NCBI GenBank assembly: GCA_900320865.1
Contig: ONTT01000010.1
Span: 1 to 54,247 of the forward strand
Length of the DNA stretch: 54,247 nucleotides
Source: an uncultured Bacteroidales bacterium
GTDB taxonomy: Bacteria; Bacteroidota; Bacteroidia; Bacteroidales; Paludibacteraceae
Direction of reading: 5' to 3'
Shown: one piece after another, positions 7,213-15,697 of the stretch
Position numbering within the stretch: the first letter of the stretch is position 1
Layout: each line of letters begins with the position of its first letter
The notes under the pieces: model-generated
Database searches by the model: none
What the model was told of the DNA's origin: nothing
Seen by the model: only the letters and a program-made list of their open reading frames with translations
Made by a program: the position numbers and the translations under genes

Positions 7213-8727
7213 TTAGAACAAGTAGCCCATTTTGACGTAGAAATTGGCGTACTTGGCGTTGTCCTGCGTATTGATCGGCATACCCCAATCCGCCGAGAGA
7301 ACAAAGTTCTCATTCATACCGATCTTGAGTCCAATACCGGCTGTCATATGCGGCATATAGACGTTGCTGGGAGTATCATCGAAGTAGTCGCTATAGTTAT
7401 CTCCTGCCGCTTCCACGCGTTCGCGGAGTGTGCTATACGCACCATGCGTGTTACGCGCGACGAGTTGGTCGAGATTATAGGGTTGCGTAATAACACCCAT
7501 ATCGAAGAAGGGGTTCAAACCGATAAAGAAATGTTGGCGTTTGATATCGAAATTGACTACTCTGAATCGGAATTCGATATTCGCAAACGCAAAACCATTT
7601 GCTAAGATACGGTTCGCCATCATACCACGGATGGAGTTACCTCCTCCAAGTCCTTCATAATACACGCGCTGGATAAAGAGCGTATTCATGTAATTATTCA
7701 TGTAGAACGGCGAACGACCGGCAATATTGTTTTGGATTCCGATACGATAGGCAAAAGTGATGCGGTTGATGCCGTTTTTGTCGTAGTAACAAGGTACATA
7801 ATGACGGAAAGTGGCATTGAACTGCAGATGGTTATAACCAACCGCAGCTTGTTGTCCATAGGCTGCATTAAAGGCCGCAGAATAGGTGAAGAAGGCATCG
7901 GCATAGATACCTTTGTTCGGTCCCTGTCGTTTATCGCGCGTGTCGTACGTAATACCTGCGCGAACATACGGATGCCAACCGCCTTTCATCTCATCTGCAC
8001 CAATCAGTCTCCACGACTTATACTTGTCGTAGAGAAGTTCTTCATTCGGGTTCAGCGCTTTCTGCTCCCAATTTGCCTTTGTCGGATCATACTCGCGTTT
8101 TCCGTTAAGCATATTGATATCGCAGTCGTCGATGAGATAGCCTAATACGCCAAGACCGGCATTCCATTTAAGGTCTTTGTAGATCGTTCCTTCGATATCT
8201 CCCGCCACGCGGATAAGATCTCGTTTATATTTATAGAACACACGGGTGCGATAATCCATATATTCCGGATGATCGATGACAAATTGCGGATCAGCGGCTT
8301 TCTTACTCCAATTATGCCAAGAGTAGTTGTATTTGGACTGAAAGCCATTGAATCCGTAGAAGTCACACATGGCATCAGGCAGATAGGTAGCATCGAGAGT
8401 CAGACGATAGCCCGGAATGAGGTACTTCGAGTCGTAGTTAACGCGGAAAATACCATGGTGTTTTGTTGTGTACGCAGCCTCCACGTAAATCGAATGGATA
8501 TACTCGGGGTATTGCGAACCATCGCCATAGTAATAGACGTTAGTCAGCACACCTCCCTGAAAACCATAGTCCGCATCATAGGCGATAGAAGGAAGAATAC
8601 CGAAGTTCCAACCAGTTTTGATTTTACGACCCAACGAATCCACTTCCTGCGGCTTCGGGTCTTTCTTTTTGGCTGCAGCCGGAACAACGAGTAAAGAACA
8701 AAGAATAAGGATAATATATTTTCTCAT
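7213..8727 (-). CDS. Omp85/BamA-TamA-type outer membrane barrel protein
   Basis: This 504-aa protein has a cleavable signal peptide (residues 1-19, ending VPAAA). What follows looks like a 16-stranded surface-antigen (Omp85 C-terminal) barrel without recognisable POTRA repeats. The hallmark is LGGGNSIRGM, the VRGF-like motif of the family. The N-terminal block GWNFGILPSIAYDADYGFQGG is typical of Bacteroidetes members, and the chain ends in an aromatic beta-signal (KMGYLF). It is the last gene of the leftward unit nadA-plsC-DUF819-omp, 10 nt after DUF819. The cargo is unknown. With an acyltransferase upstream, a role in lipid or protein handling at the outer membrane is possible but only a guess. 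Confidence 0.85.
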   Translation of the reverse strand: MRKYIILILCSLLVVPAAAKKKDPKPQEVDSLGRKIKTGWNFGILPSIAYDADYGFQGGVLTNVYYYGDGSQYPEYIHSIYVEAAYTTKHHGIFRVNYDSKYLIPGYRLTLDATYLPDAMCDFYGFNGFQSKYNYSWHNWSKKAADPQFVIDHPEYMDYRTRVFYKYKRDLIRVAGDIEGTIYKDLKWNAGLGVLGYLIDDCDINMLNGKREYDPTKANWEQKALNPNEELLYDKYKSWRLIGADEMKGGWHPYVRAGITYDTRDKRQGPNKGIYADAFFTYSAAFNAAYGQQAAVGYNHLQFNATFRHYVPCYYDKNGINRITFAYRIGIQNNIAGRSPFYMNNYMNTLFIQRVYYEGLGGGNSIRGMMANRILANGFAFANIEFRFRVVNFDIKRQHFFIGLNPFFDMGVITQPYNLDQLVARNTHGAYSTLRERVEAAGDNYSDYFDDTPSNVYMPHMTAGIGLKIGMNENFVLSADWGMPINTQDNAKYANFYVKMGYLF

Positions 8728-8737
8728 AATAAATAAT

Positions 8738-9910
8738 TTACGGTAAAATAAAGGCTATGAGCACACCGAGATACGTTCCGATGGCATAACCGACGAGTCC
8801 GATTACAATACCGGAGATGAGTACTTTTTTATTCTGCATCGCACCTACTACAGGCGGAACGAACGGAGGAGAGCAGAGTAGGGCAATTTGACTGACGCAG
8901 AACAGGTCTCCACTCACATGCGCCACACGGCAGAAAAGCAGATGCAACACTGCCGTACTAACCATCACCCACGCTACAAACATACCGATTATCATCGAAC
9001 CACCGTTCACGCTATGGATATCAAAGAGCGAAGCCACAATGACAGAGAAAATGAGGATAAAGAACATCCCTAACTCAAAGGTCTTGGGCAGTTCACGCAC
9101 TTTCTTAAAGAACGAGGCGATGATAGACAGCGTAGTGATCGTTAAAATCACCACCAGTTCATTCAACGTACCCGTAATAAGCAAGGCCAGGCCCGCGCCG
9201 ATAGCAAGAAAAAGAACACTCAGACCCAGCCCGGCAAACATACCCCCTACGTTCTCCTTAGCAAACATCCCGGCGTAGTTCTCTACATCCTTGGACGCTA
9301 CCTCCTCGTCCGTTCGACCACGGCGAGTAACATCGTTATAAGGAAGTATCTTCCGAAAGACCTTATATCCTCCGCCGATGATGAAGAAGATATACGGCGT
9401 CGTCAATACCATCTCGAAAGCAAGTACGATAGCCATCAGGGTCTTATCTACACCTAACGAGGCACCGAGGGCATTGAAGTTCATCGTTCCTCCGGTATAA
9501 ATACCGGTCATCATGGCTGCCACTTTGTTAAACTCCGAAATTTCCGGTGTACGGAAGATGAAATAACCGGATACCACCGCTATCAACACCGCAGCGATAC
9601 CGCCTACAAGCGACCATATCGTCTTGGGCAGCGCCTTCGTCCATAAACGGAAATCACAGTTGAACAACATCAACGGAATAGCCAGCGGTACTGTAACCGA
9701 CATCAAGGTGGACTGCAGCTTCGAGAAAGTAACTGCCGCCTCTGTACCTGCCTCAAAATGCACAAAGCCCGTTAAGGCAAAGAGAATTCCGATGGCATAA
9801 GCGGCTACGACAGTGCCTATCTTGCGCATCCATTTCAAGCGCTTAAAGCACTCGATGATAGCAATCGGGATGAGTACATACAAGGCTAAAATTAAATAAA
9901 CACGTATCAT
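8738..9910 (-). CDS. DUF819 family integral membrane protein
   Basis: This 390-aa protein has about ten hydrophobic segments spread over its length and no signal peptide. It matches the DUF819 (YjcL-like) family through TGIYTGGTMNFNALGASLGV and a symmetric, Gly-rich second half (SQIALLCSPPFVPPVVGAMQ) that suggests an inverted-repeat transporter fold. Its substrate is unknown. Its ATG overlaps the acyltransferase stop as ATGA, so translation is likely coupled. Confidence 0.85.
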   Translation of the reverse strand: MIRVYLILALYVLIPIAIIECFKRLKWMRKIGTVVAAYAIGILFALTGFVHFEAGTEAAVTFSKLQSTLMSVTVPLAIPLMLFNCDFRLWTKALPKTIWSLVGGIAAVLIAVVSGYFIFRTPEISEFNKVAAMMTGIYTGGTMNFNALGASLGVDKTLMAIVLAFEMVLTTPYIFFIIGGGYKVFRKILPYNDVTRRGRTDEEVASKDVENYAGMFAKENVGGMFAGLGLSVLFLAIGAGLALLITGTLNELVVILTITTLSIIASFFKKVRELPKTFELGMFFILIFSVIVASLFDIHSVNGGSMIIGMFVAWVMVSTAVLHLLFCRVAHVSGDLFCVSQIALLCSPPFVPPVVGAMQNKKVLISGIVIGLVGYAIGTYLGVLIAFILP

Positions 9911-10932
9911 TTTTTATGTAATTGGAATTGATTCTTTAATTGGCGAATCTGATAGATATACTCCTGCACAAACATCCAAAACGGCAAGGGCAGACACAAG
10001 CTTAAGGTCAGACATAGCAATTGCCATACATACTGGATAGAGTTATGAAACGCCCTGTCCGCTACTTTATGACGGATAAAAAGGACCCCGAGCCATAAAG
10101 GCAGGGTAAGTGCGGCACTGAGAACAAAAAGCGGCAACAGCACCACCAACAGCGGCACAACTAATGCGGGCGGTAAGGTCCGTTTCTTAAACCGGTTAAA
10201 GGGAGCCGGAGGATCGCTCTGCAGCTTTGCTATATTCTGTTCATAATTATCGTCATCGGGTACCCATAAGATCAGTTCCCGCATCCGAAGGGTCAGTTCT
10301 TCCCGTAAGGCATTAATGAGCTGCGGATAATCCAGCTCTGAATGCTCCTTTACAAACTGTGTGACGTTGATCGGTTGACCGATGTTAACCGTCAAATCAT
10401 CCCAGAGATGAAAATAATCCCCGTACTCCAGTCCGACAGGTACGATATAAACCGGTTTATCCTGCCCGAATAACTCATTTGCACGCAAAGCAATTCGGAA
10501 AATACCCTTACGCAGCGGCAGAAGGGAATGTTTGGGTCGGTGTGTGCCTTCCGGAAGGATACAGAAGGGTACCCCGTCCCGCAAGGTTAAGACAGCATTA
10601 TGAATCGTCTCATCATTATGCATCACTTCATCCACGCCGTCCCGTATCCGGTTGATAGGCATGATCTTAAGCCAATTGAGAATCTTCGCTTGACGGGGGT
10701 TCTTAAAGATATCCGCTCGCGCTACAAACACCTTTCGGGACGAATTGATCGTCAGCACCGCCATCGCATCGCAAAGCGCATTCGAATGGTTAGGTGAGAA
10801 GATAACGGCGCCATCTGTAGGAATATTCTCTTTTCCTACGTATTGAATTCTTCTATAAGAACGTCTGAACATCCAGTCCACATACGGACGCAAGAACGCA
10901 TAAAGCCTATTTTTGTCTTGTACTTGTGCCAT
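9907..10932 (-). CDS. PlsC-like lysophospholipid acyltransferase
   Basis: This 341-aa membrane-associated acyltransferase has an LPLAT core in the N-terminal half: NHSNALCD is the acyl-transfer His-Asp motif (spacing as in the AGPAT-like subgroup), FVARADIFKNPRQAK is the second block and LPEGTHRPKHSL the third. Two hydrophobic segments (about 250-310) follow and probably anchor it to the inner membrane. It should acylate a glycerol-3-phosphate or lysophosphatidate-type acceptor, though the exact acceptor is not visible. I use the ATG at 10932; an in-frame TTG lies 6 nt upstream. It starts 9 nt after nadA. Confidence 0.88.
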   Translation of the reverse strand: MAQVQDKNRLYAFLRPYVDWMFRRSYRRIQYVGKENIPTDGAVIFSPNHSNALCDAMAVLTINSSRKVFVARADIFKNPRQAKILNWLKIMPINRIRDGVDEVMHNDETIHNAVLTLRDGVPFCILPEGTHRPKHSLLPLRKGIFRIALRANELFGQDKPVYIVPVGLEYGDYFHLWDDLTVNIGQPINVTQFVKEHSELDYPQLINALREELTLRMRELILWVPDDDNYEQNIAKLQSDPPAPFNRFKKRTLPPALVVPLLVVLLPLFVLSAALTLPLWLGVLFIRHKVADRAFHNSIQYVWQLLCLTLSLCLPLPFWMFVQEYIYQIRQLKNQFQLHKK

Positions 10933-10941
10933 TAACAAGAC

Positions 10942-11886
10942 TCAACTCATCGCGAGCATCCGTTGAATAGAAGAAATCGCTTTTTCAGCTATTTCTTGAG
11001 GTACCTGCATTTCCGGACTTTCGTTCAAGAGACAATTATACACTTTCTCAAGCGTATTCATGCGCATATACTCGCATTCATTGCATGAACAGCCAATACC
11101 CTCTGTCACTTCCGGTGGAACCGGAATAAACTCTTTATCCGGACACGCACGCTGCATCTCAAACAGGATACCGCTTTCCGTAGCAATAATAAACCGTTTG
11201 GCAGACGATTGAATGGTATGCTCGAGCAGCGCCTTGGTCGAACCGATCACGTCGCTCTGCGCGAGAATAGGCGCCTTACACTCCGGATGAGCCAACACTT
11301 CTACGCCCGGATTAGCGGCTTTGAGTTGCAATAGCGCTTCCAAGGAGAAACGGCTATGTACATGGCAGGCACCATTCCAAAGCAACATATTACGTCCGGT
11401 AACAGAATTGATATAAGAACCCAAGTTATGATCGGGACCAAAGATAATCTTTGCATCCGTAGGGAGTTGATCTACTATCTTTTTGGCATTCGAAGAAGTA
11501 ACTACCACATCCGTTAGCGCTTTTACATCTGCCGAAGTATTTACATAACTTACGACCATATGATCGGGATGTTGCGCTTTGAAAGCAGCTAAGTCTTCTG
11601 CTTTGCAACTATCGGCGAGTGAACAGCCTGCATTCATATCCGGAATAAGGACTTTTTTATCCGGACAGAGAATTTTCATTGTCTCGCCCATAAAATGCAC
11701 ACCGCACATTACTAATATATCCGCTTGTACGCGCGTAGCTTGTTGCGCGAGTGCGAGAGAATCTCCGATGAAATCAGCTATTTCTTGTATTTCCGGTCTG
11801 GTATAATAGTGAGCAAAAATAACGGCATTTTTCTGCTTCGCTAAACTCTTAATTTTATCTATATATTCTTTATTTTTAAAATCCAT
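10942..11886 (-). CDS. nadA: Quinolinate synthase NadA
   Basis: This 314-aa enzyme condenses iminoaspartate with dihydroxyacetone phosphate to quinolinate in de novo NAD synthesis, using a [4Fe-4S] cluster. Cluster-ligand candidates are C61 (VMCGVHFMGE), C174 (WNGACHVH) and a cysteine of GCSCNEC (266-271). The triple-repeat fold motifs FAHYYTRPEIQ, GPDHNLG and LAHPECK are all present. Length is normal. NadB and NadC are not in the window. It is the first gene of the nadA-plsC-DUF819-omp unit. No convincing consensus promoter is visible in the 160 bp upstream. Confidence 0.96.
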   Translation of the reverse strand: MDFKNKEYIDKIKSLAKQKNAVIFAHYYTRPEIQEIADFIGDSLALAQQATRVQADILVMCGVHFMGETMKILCPDKKVLIPDMNAGCSLADSCKAEDLAAFKAQHPDHMVVSYVNTSADVKALTDVVVTSSNAKKIVDQLPTDAKIIFGPDHNLGSYINSVTGRNMLLWNGACHVHSRFSLEALLQLKAANPGVEVLAHPECKAPILAQSDVIGSTKALLEHTIQSSAKRFIIATESGILFEMQRACPDKEFIPVPPEVTEGIGCSCNECEYMRMNTLEKVYNCLLNESPEMQVPQEIAEKAISSIQRMLAMS

Positions 11887-12047
11887 GAATATAATAGTTT
11901 GTTGAAAATGTTAATAAAGATGCAAAAATGCTCGATATCAACGAGTTAGATGCAATTTGAGTGGATATATTGATTGTTAAATTTTTTGATAAGTGTGATG
12001 TGGAACAAGTTATCAAATTGTGGAACTGAAGGTTGTTAACAAGTTGT

Positions 12048-12998
12048 TTATAACCACTTTTTCAGTTTGAAAATAAGCAAGATAAGTACAACCGAGAATA
12101 TCATCAATCCTAATGCCCAAACATAACCGTATTGCCAATGCAGTTCAGGCATAAAATCAAAGTTCATACCATATAAACTACCAATCAATGTAGGCGGCAG
12201 GAAGATGATATTGATGACCGTAAATATCTTAATGATCTTATTCTGCTCGATGTTTACCAAACCGAGGAAGGTATCCTGGAGGTAGTCGAGACGATCAAAA
12301 CCAAAACGGGTATAATCGAAGAGCGAGTTAATATCCTTAATAATCATCGTTAAACGTGGGTTAAGTTCTTCCGGGAAGAAATCGCATTTAAGGATATTGG
12401 AGATAACTCGTTGTTTATCCATGATATTTTGACGGATGATGGTCACTTTTTCCTGTAAGTCCTTGATTTGAACGAGCATATCTTCATCTACATGATCCGA
12501 CTCCGCGTTGATCTGTTGGGAGAGTTCGGTAATCATATCCGTTGTATCCTCGATCAAGTCGGCATCCTTTTCCACACGCGTTTCAAACAAGGCTACTAAC
12601 ACGTGATATCCTGTCGGGAAATTCCGGGTATTAACGAACACCTTCTTAAAAGTCTCGTTAAAGGAATCCAATTCATTATCGCGGATGGAAACCAGAATAC
12701 CATTCTTGAGAATGAAGTTAACCGGCTCCATCTCGAAGTTATTCTTCAGGAAGTTCGAGTTGGCAACGATAGAGTCGTCCGTTTGAATATAACGGGACGA
12801 GAGCTCAATTTCTTCCATTTCCTCGTCTTCCTGGATATCAATTTTGAGGAATCCCTCGAGTGTATCCTCTGTTTTATCGCTCACATCGAGCAGGTCAATC
12901 CAGATAATATCTTTCTTATCGAGTTCTTTGAGCGCGGAGATAGAACGTGCTACTTTGATTTTCTCCTTCTCTTTATAGAATATTTTGATTTCAGACAT
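12048..12998 (-). CDS. corA: CorA-family magnesium/divalent cation transporter
   Basis: This 316-aa protein has a cytoplasmic alpha/beta N-terminal domain, a long helical stalk (about 140-250) and two C-terminal membrane helices. The signature is YGMNF between them (SLYGMNFDFMPELHWQYGY), and a basic C-terminus (KLKKWL) completes the family pattern. It should form a pentameric Mg2+ (or Co2+) channel in the inner membrane. I use the ATG at 12998, which overlaps the rsmA stop by 8 nt; the longer reading would start at TTG 13007. The two genes are therefore co-transcribed and translationally linked. Confidence 0.93.
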   Translation of the reverse strand: MSEIKIFYKEKEKIKVARSISALKELDKKDIIWIDLLDVSDKTEDTLEGFLKIDIQEDEEMEEIELSSRYIQTDDSIVANSNFLKNNFEMEPVNFILKNGILVSIRDNELDSFNETFKKVFVNTRNFPTGYHVLVALFETRVEKDADLIEDTTDMITELSQQINAESDHVDEDMLVQIKDLQEKVTIIRQNIMDKQRVISNILKCDFFPEELNPRLTMIIKDINSLFDYTRFGFDRLDYLQDTFLGLVNIEQNKIIKIFTVINIIFLPPTLIGSLYGMNFDFMPELHWQYGYVWALGLMIFSVVLILLIFKLKKWL

Positions 12999-13758
12999 GT
13001 TGTTCAATCATTATAGTAAGTTCAACAAATTGTTCTACTGTCAGCTGTTCAGGGCGCTTGGTAAAAATCTTTTCTTCGAGGATGGGATTTCCCTTTCCTA
13101 CCAGCTGTTGAAGAGAATTGCGCATCTGTTTTCGTCGCTGGTTAAAGGCCGTTTTCACAACCGTTTTAAAAAGCGCCTCATCGCAGTCCAACCGTCGTCG
13201 TTTGTTTCGCGTCATGCGGATGACAGCCGATTTGACTTTAGGAGGAGGATTAAAAACGTGTTCATCCACTGTGAACAGATATTCTATATCGTAATAGGCT
13301 TGTAATAAGACGGATAAGATACCGTACGCTTTTTTACCCGGTTTGGAAGCGAGTCGCTCAGCTACTTCTTTCTGAATCATACCGGAGCAAACAGGAATAC
13401 GGTCTTTATAATCGAGTACTTTGAAGAAAATTTGGGAGGAGATATTATACGGATAATTTCCAATTACATTAAATTCTCCTTCGGGAATAAGGGTGTTAAG
13501 GTCCAGTTTTAAGAAGTCTCCTTCAATCAGATCCAACTCGGGATACCAATCCTTGAGATATGCCACAGACTCACGGTCAATCTCGATAGCCGTGAGTTGG
13601 ATAGAAGGATTTTTAAGTAAAAATTGAGTAAGAACACCCATACCCGGTCCGATTTCTATCGTTCGGCCCGAGGTGAGGGTTTCAGCTATTCTTTGGGCGA
13701 CGTTTAGGTCCGTCAAAAAGTGCTGTCCCAAAAATTTTTTGGCACGTACTTGTTGCAT
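12991..13758 (-). CDS. rsmA: 16S rRNA adenine dimethyltransferase RsmA/KsgA
   Basis: This 255-aa SAM-dependent enzyme dimethylates the two adjacent adenines in the 3'-terminal hairpin of 16S rRNA. It has the family start KKFLGQHFLTD, SAM motif I EIGPGMGVLT, the catalytic motif IV GNYPYNIS and the downstream FNPPPKVKSAV and FNQRRKQMRNSL blocks. It is transcribed from a consensus promoter 130 bp upstream whose leader overlaps, antisense, the leader of gtrA. Confidence 0.96.
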   Translation of the reverse strand: MQQVRAKKFLGQHFLTDLNVAQRIAETLTSGRTIEIGPGMGVLTQFLLKNPSIQLTAIEIDRESVAYLKDWYPELDLIEGDFLKLDLNTLIPEGEFNVIGNYPYNISSQIFFKVLDYKDRIPVCSGMIQKEVAERLASKPGKKAYGILSVLLQAYYDIEYLFTVDEHVFNPPPKVKSAVIRMTRNKRRRLDCDEALFKTVVKTAFNQRRKQMRNSLQQLVGKGNPILEEKIFTKRPEQLTVEQFVELTIMIEQHV

Positions 13759-13805
13759 TCTCCGCGTGGTAATCGTCCATAAATTATTACTTTTAGTTAA
13801 AAATA

Positions 13806-13837
13806 TTTGCGTGTTTCAAATATTTATAGTACCTTTG
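13806..13837 (+). promoter_or_regulatory. Promoter of gtrA-like gene
   Basis: TTTG (13806-13809), a 20-nt spacer and TACCTTTG (13830-13837). The start would be near 13844, giving a leader of about 100 nt that contains GGAGT/ACTCC (13867-13881) and the 18-bp palindrome at 13880-13897. Confidence 0.75.
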
Positions 13838-13879
13838 CACCCGATTTGTATAGCACGCAAAAAATGGAGTGGCTAACTC

Positions 13880-13897
13880 CTTTGCGGCCGCAAAGGT
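13880..13897. repeat. 18-bp perfect palindrome
   Basis: CCTTTGCGGCCGCAAAGG reads the same on both strands. One half contains the -7 element of the leftward rsmA promoter. A related arrangement (ACCTTTGC, 4 nt, GCAAAGGT) occurs at 20354-20373. Confidence 0.75.
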
Positions 13898-13922
13898 AGT
13901 ACTTTTTTTTGAATTGACCAAA
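13891..13922 (-). promoter_or_regulatory. Promoter of rsmA-corA
   Basis: On the minus strand, TTTG (13919-13922), a 20-nt spacer and TACCTTTG (13891-13898). The predicted start near 13884 leaves a leader of about 125 nt that runs back across the opposing gtrA promoter. Confidence 0.75.
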
Positions 13923-13946
13923 AAAATAACAATTTTTTTACAAAAA

Positions 13947-14447
13947 ATGCGTAAATTAGCGCAAATAATTACAAAAATCATCGATTTTTTCTATCGTCCC
14001 TTCTCCAAATGGATATCGGAGCAGTTGTTTCGCTATGCCGCTTGCGGAGGGGGAAACCTTGTCCTTGACTGGGTACTCTATTTCTTGATTTATAACTTTG
14101 TGATCGGTCATAATTTGGTATATTTCCAATTACCACTCACCAATTACCAATTATGCCTCACGCCTCATATCGCTACGCTCTGTATCGTTTTCCCAATAAC
14201 CCTGCTAACCGGTTTCTGGTTGCAGAAATATGTCACGTTTACCGCTTCGCGTCTCAACGGTTGGCGACAATTGTCGCGTTATATCTTGATCGTAGCTGTT
14301 AATCTGGCTATCAATTACTTCGGTCTTAAACTCTGTGTCGATGTACTGGGTTGGTATCCAACACCATCCAAGATGCTTATCACCATCATCACAGTTGTTA
14401 TCTCTTACTTAGGCCAAAAACACTACACTTTCCGTGTAGAAAAGTGA
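13947..14447 (+). CDS. GtrA-like flippase-type membrane protein
   Basis: This 166-aa protein has four membrane segments in the GtrA/DPMS fold: FRYAACGGGNLVLDWVLYFL (family motif), a second hairpin, then FPITLLTGFWLQKYVTF and the final VVISYLGQKHYTF. Family members help move polyprenyl-linked sugars across the inner membrane. I start at the ATG at 13947; the longer frame from GTG 13869 runs through a palindrome and a promoter element. A heptamer array at 14126-14153 replaces the loop between helices 2 and 3 with QLPLTNYQLCLT, an unusual insertion for this compact family. Confidence 0.88.
   Translation: MRKLAQIITKIIDFFYRPFSKWISEQLFRYAACGGGNLVLDWVLYFLIYNFVIGHNLVYFQLPLTNYQLCLTPHIATLCIVFPITLLTGFWLQKYVTFTASRLNGWRQLSRYILIVAVNLAINYFGLKLCVDVLGWYPTPSKMLITIITVVISYLGQKHYTFRVEK
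14126..14153 (+). repeat. Heptamer array inside gtrA-like gene
   Basis: Four consecutive 7-mers: CCAATTA, CCACTCA, CCAATTA, CCAATTA. They encode QLPLTNYQL at about residues 61-69, in a loop between predicted membrane helices. Confidence 0.8.
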
Positions 14448-14482
14448 TTTTTTTTATTCAAACTAAAAAAGTTCCACTTTTT

Positions 14483-14514
14483 TTTGCATATATCAATTTT
14501 TTTGTGTATCTTTG
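14483..14514 (+). promoter_or_regulatory. Promoter of the isomerase-aldolase-CoA-transferase unit
   Basis: TTTG (14483-14486), a 20-nt spacer and TATCTTTG (14507-14514), with a start predicted near 14521 and a leader of about 44 nt. Confidence 0.8.
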
Positions 14515-14564
14515 CAGCGAATTTGCATACTATGCCTAAAAGAACCCTATAAAATATTACGACC

Positions 14565-15653
14565 ATGTTACACAAATTATGTTCAGAGCTCCACACGGAG
14601 ACTTCTCCAATGCCGTTCAAGGTATCGGATTCATTTATTGAAGAAAATCAAGTTGTTGCCGTATTAACCGGTGGTACCGAGGCGCAGTTTGTGGACCTTG
14701 TTAAGCAGAAGAAGATTGATTTGAAACGTCCTGTTTACCTGATGGTAAGCGGTTATAGCAACTCGTTGGCTGCGGCTTTTGAAATCTTGAGTTTCATTCG
14801 TCAACGCAATGGTATTGCGAAAGTAATGACGCACGCGAAAGATACGGTTTTCCCGGATGTGAGTGAGACGGACTCGTTGACCCGTACACCGCTGGAGAAA
14901 GTGCTTAAAAACGAAAAGAAACAGCGTTTGGGTATTATAGGTAAGCCGTCTGATTGGTTGATTGCTTCTCAGGTGGATTACAAGCAAGTGCTCAAAGAAA
15001 TGAACATTGAGTTAGTGGACATACCCATTGAGGAAGTAAGCAGTTTAGGCGAGGTTGATCCGGGTATGCCGGGTGCATTGGCTATTTATGATCGCGTAAA
15101 AGAGCTGATTGCTAAATACAAACTGGATGGTGTGACGCTGCGCTGCTTCGATTTGTTAACCACCGTAAAGAACACCGGATGTATCGCCATGAGTAAGTTG
15201 AACGACGAAGGTATTCCGGCCGGTTGCGAGGGTGATATTCCGGTATTGCTGACGATGATGGCATGTAAGAAACTGACCGGTGAGCCGGGCTTTATGGTTA
15301 ATCCTGCTCGTATCCAACCGGATGGTCAGATTCTGATTGCGCACTGTACAATACCTTTGAACATGACCGAGAAGCACGAATACACGACGCATTTTGAGTC
15401 GGGAATCGGTGTGGCCATTCACGGTGATCTGCCTGCAGGAGACTACACCTTGGTTAAGTTAAGCGGTGATCTGAAACGTCTGTTGGCGGTTAATGTAACC
15501 TTGCTACGTTGTCAATACGAGCAGAACCTCTGCCGTACGCAGGCTTGGATTCAAACGACTCCGATCGTAAGTCAATATTTCTTGACATCGCCGATTGCTA
15601 ACCACCACTTGCTCATCAAGGGTCATCATGCCGCTAAGTTCTGGAGAGAATAA
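14565..15653 (+). CDS. L-fucose/arabinose isomerase-like protein
   Basis: This 362-aa cytoplasmic protein resembles the fucose isomerase/arabinose isomerase superfamily. The central block CFDLLTTVKNTGCIAMSKLND with GCEGDIPVLLTMM, and the later HCTIPLNM, correspond to the isomerase C-terminal region with its Glu/His metal-site pattern. It is shorter than true FucI (about 590 aa) or AraA (about 500 aa) and belongs to a compact subgroup, so the actual sugar or sugar-phosphate is not known. It precedes class II aldolase by 44 nt with no promoter between them, which suggests an aldose/ketose isomerisation feeding aldol cleavage (inference). Confidence 0.7.
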   Translation: MLHKLCSELHTETSPMPFKVSDSFIEENQVVAVLTGGTEAQFVDLVKQKKIDLKRPVYLMVSGYSNSLAAAFEILSFIRQRNGIAKVMTHAKDTVFPDVSETDSLTRTPLEKVLKNEKKQRLGIIGKPSDWLIASQVDYKQVLKEMNIELVDIPIEEVSSLGEVDPGMPGALAIYDRVKELIAKYKLDGVTLRCFDLLTTVKNTGCIAMSKLNDEGIPAGCEGDIPVLLTMMACKKLTGEPGFMVNPARIQPDGQILIAHCTIPLNMTEKHEYTTHFESGIGVAIHGDLPAGDYTLVKLSGDLKRLLAVNVTLLRCQYEQNLCRTQAWIQTTPIVSQYFLTSPIANHHLLIKGHHAAKFWRE

Positions 15654-15697
15654 AAACTCACAAAATACATATTATAATTCAAAATTTTAGTAAAACT

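Noticed and set aside
11887-12047. Possible replication-origin-like region with TGTGGAAC words and AT-rich sequence
   Set aside because: No perfect TTATCCACA box is present and the near matches have two or more mismatches; there is no dnaA or dnaN nearby.
13869-13946. N-terminal extension of the GtrA-like protein from GTG 13869
   Set aside because: It would translate through the palindrome and the rsmA promoter, and the family starts shortly before the first helix; ATG 13947 fits better.
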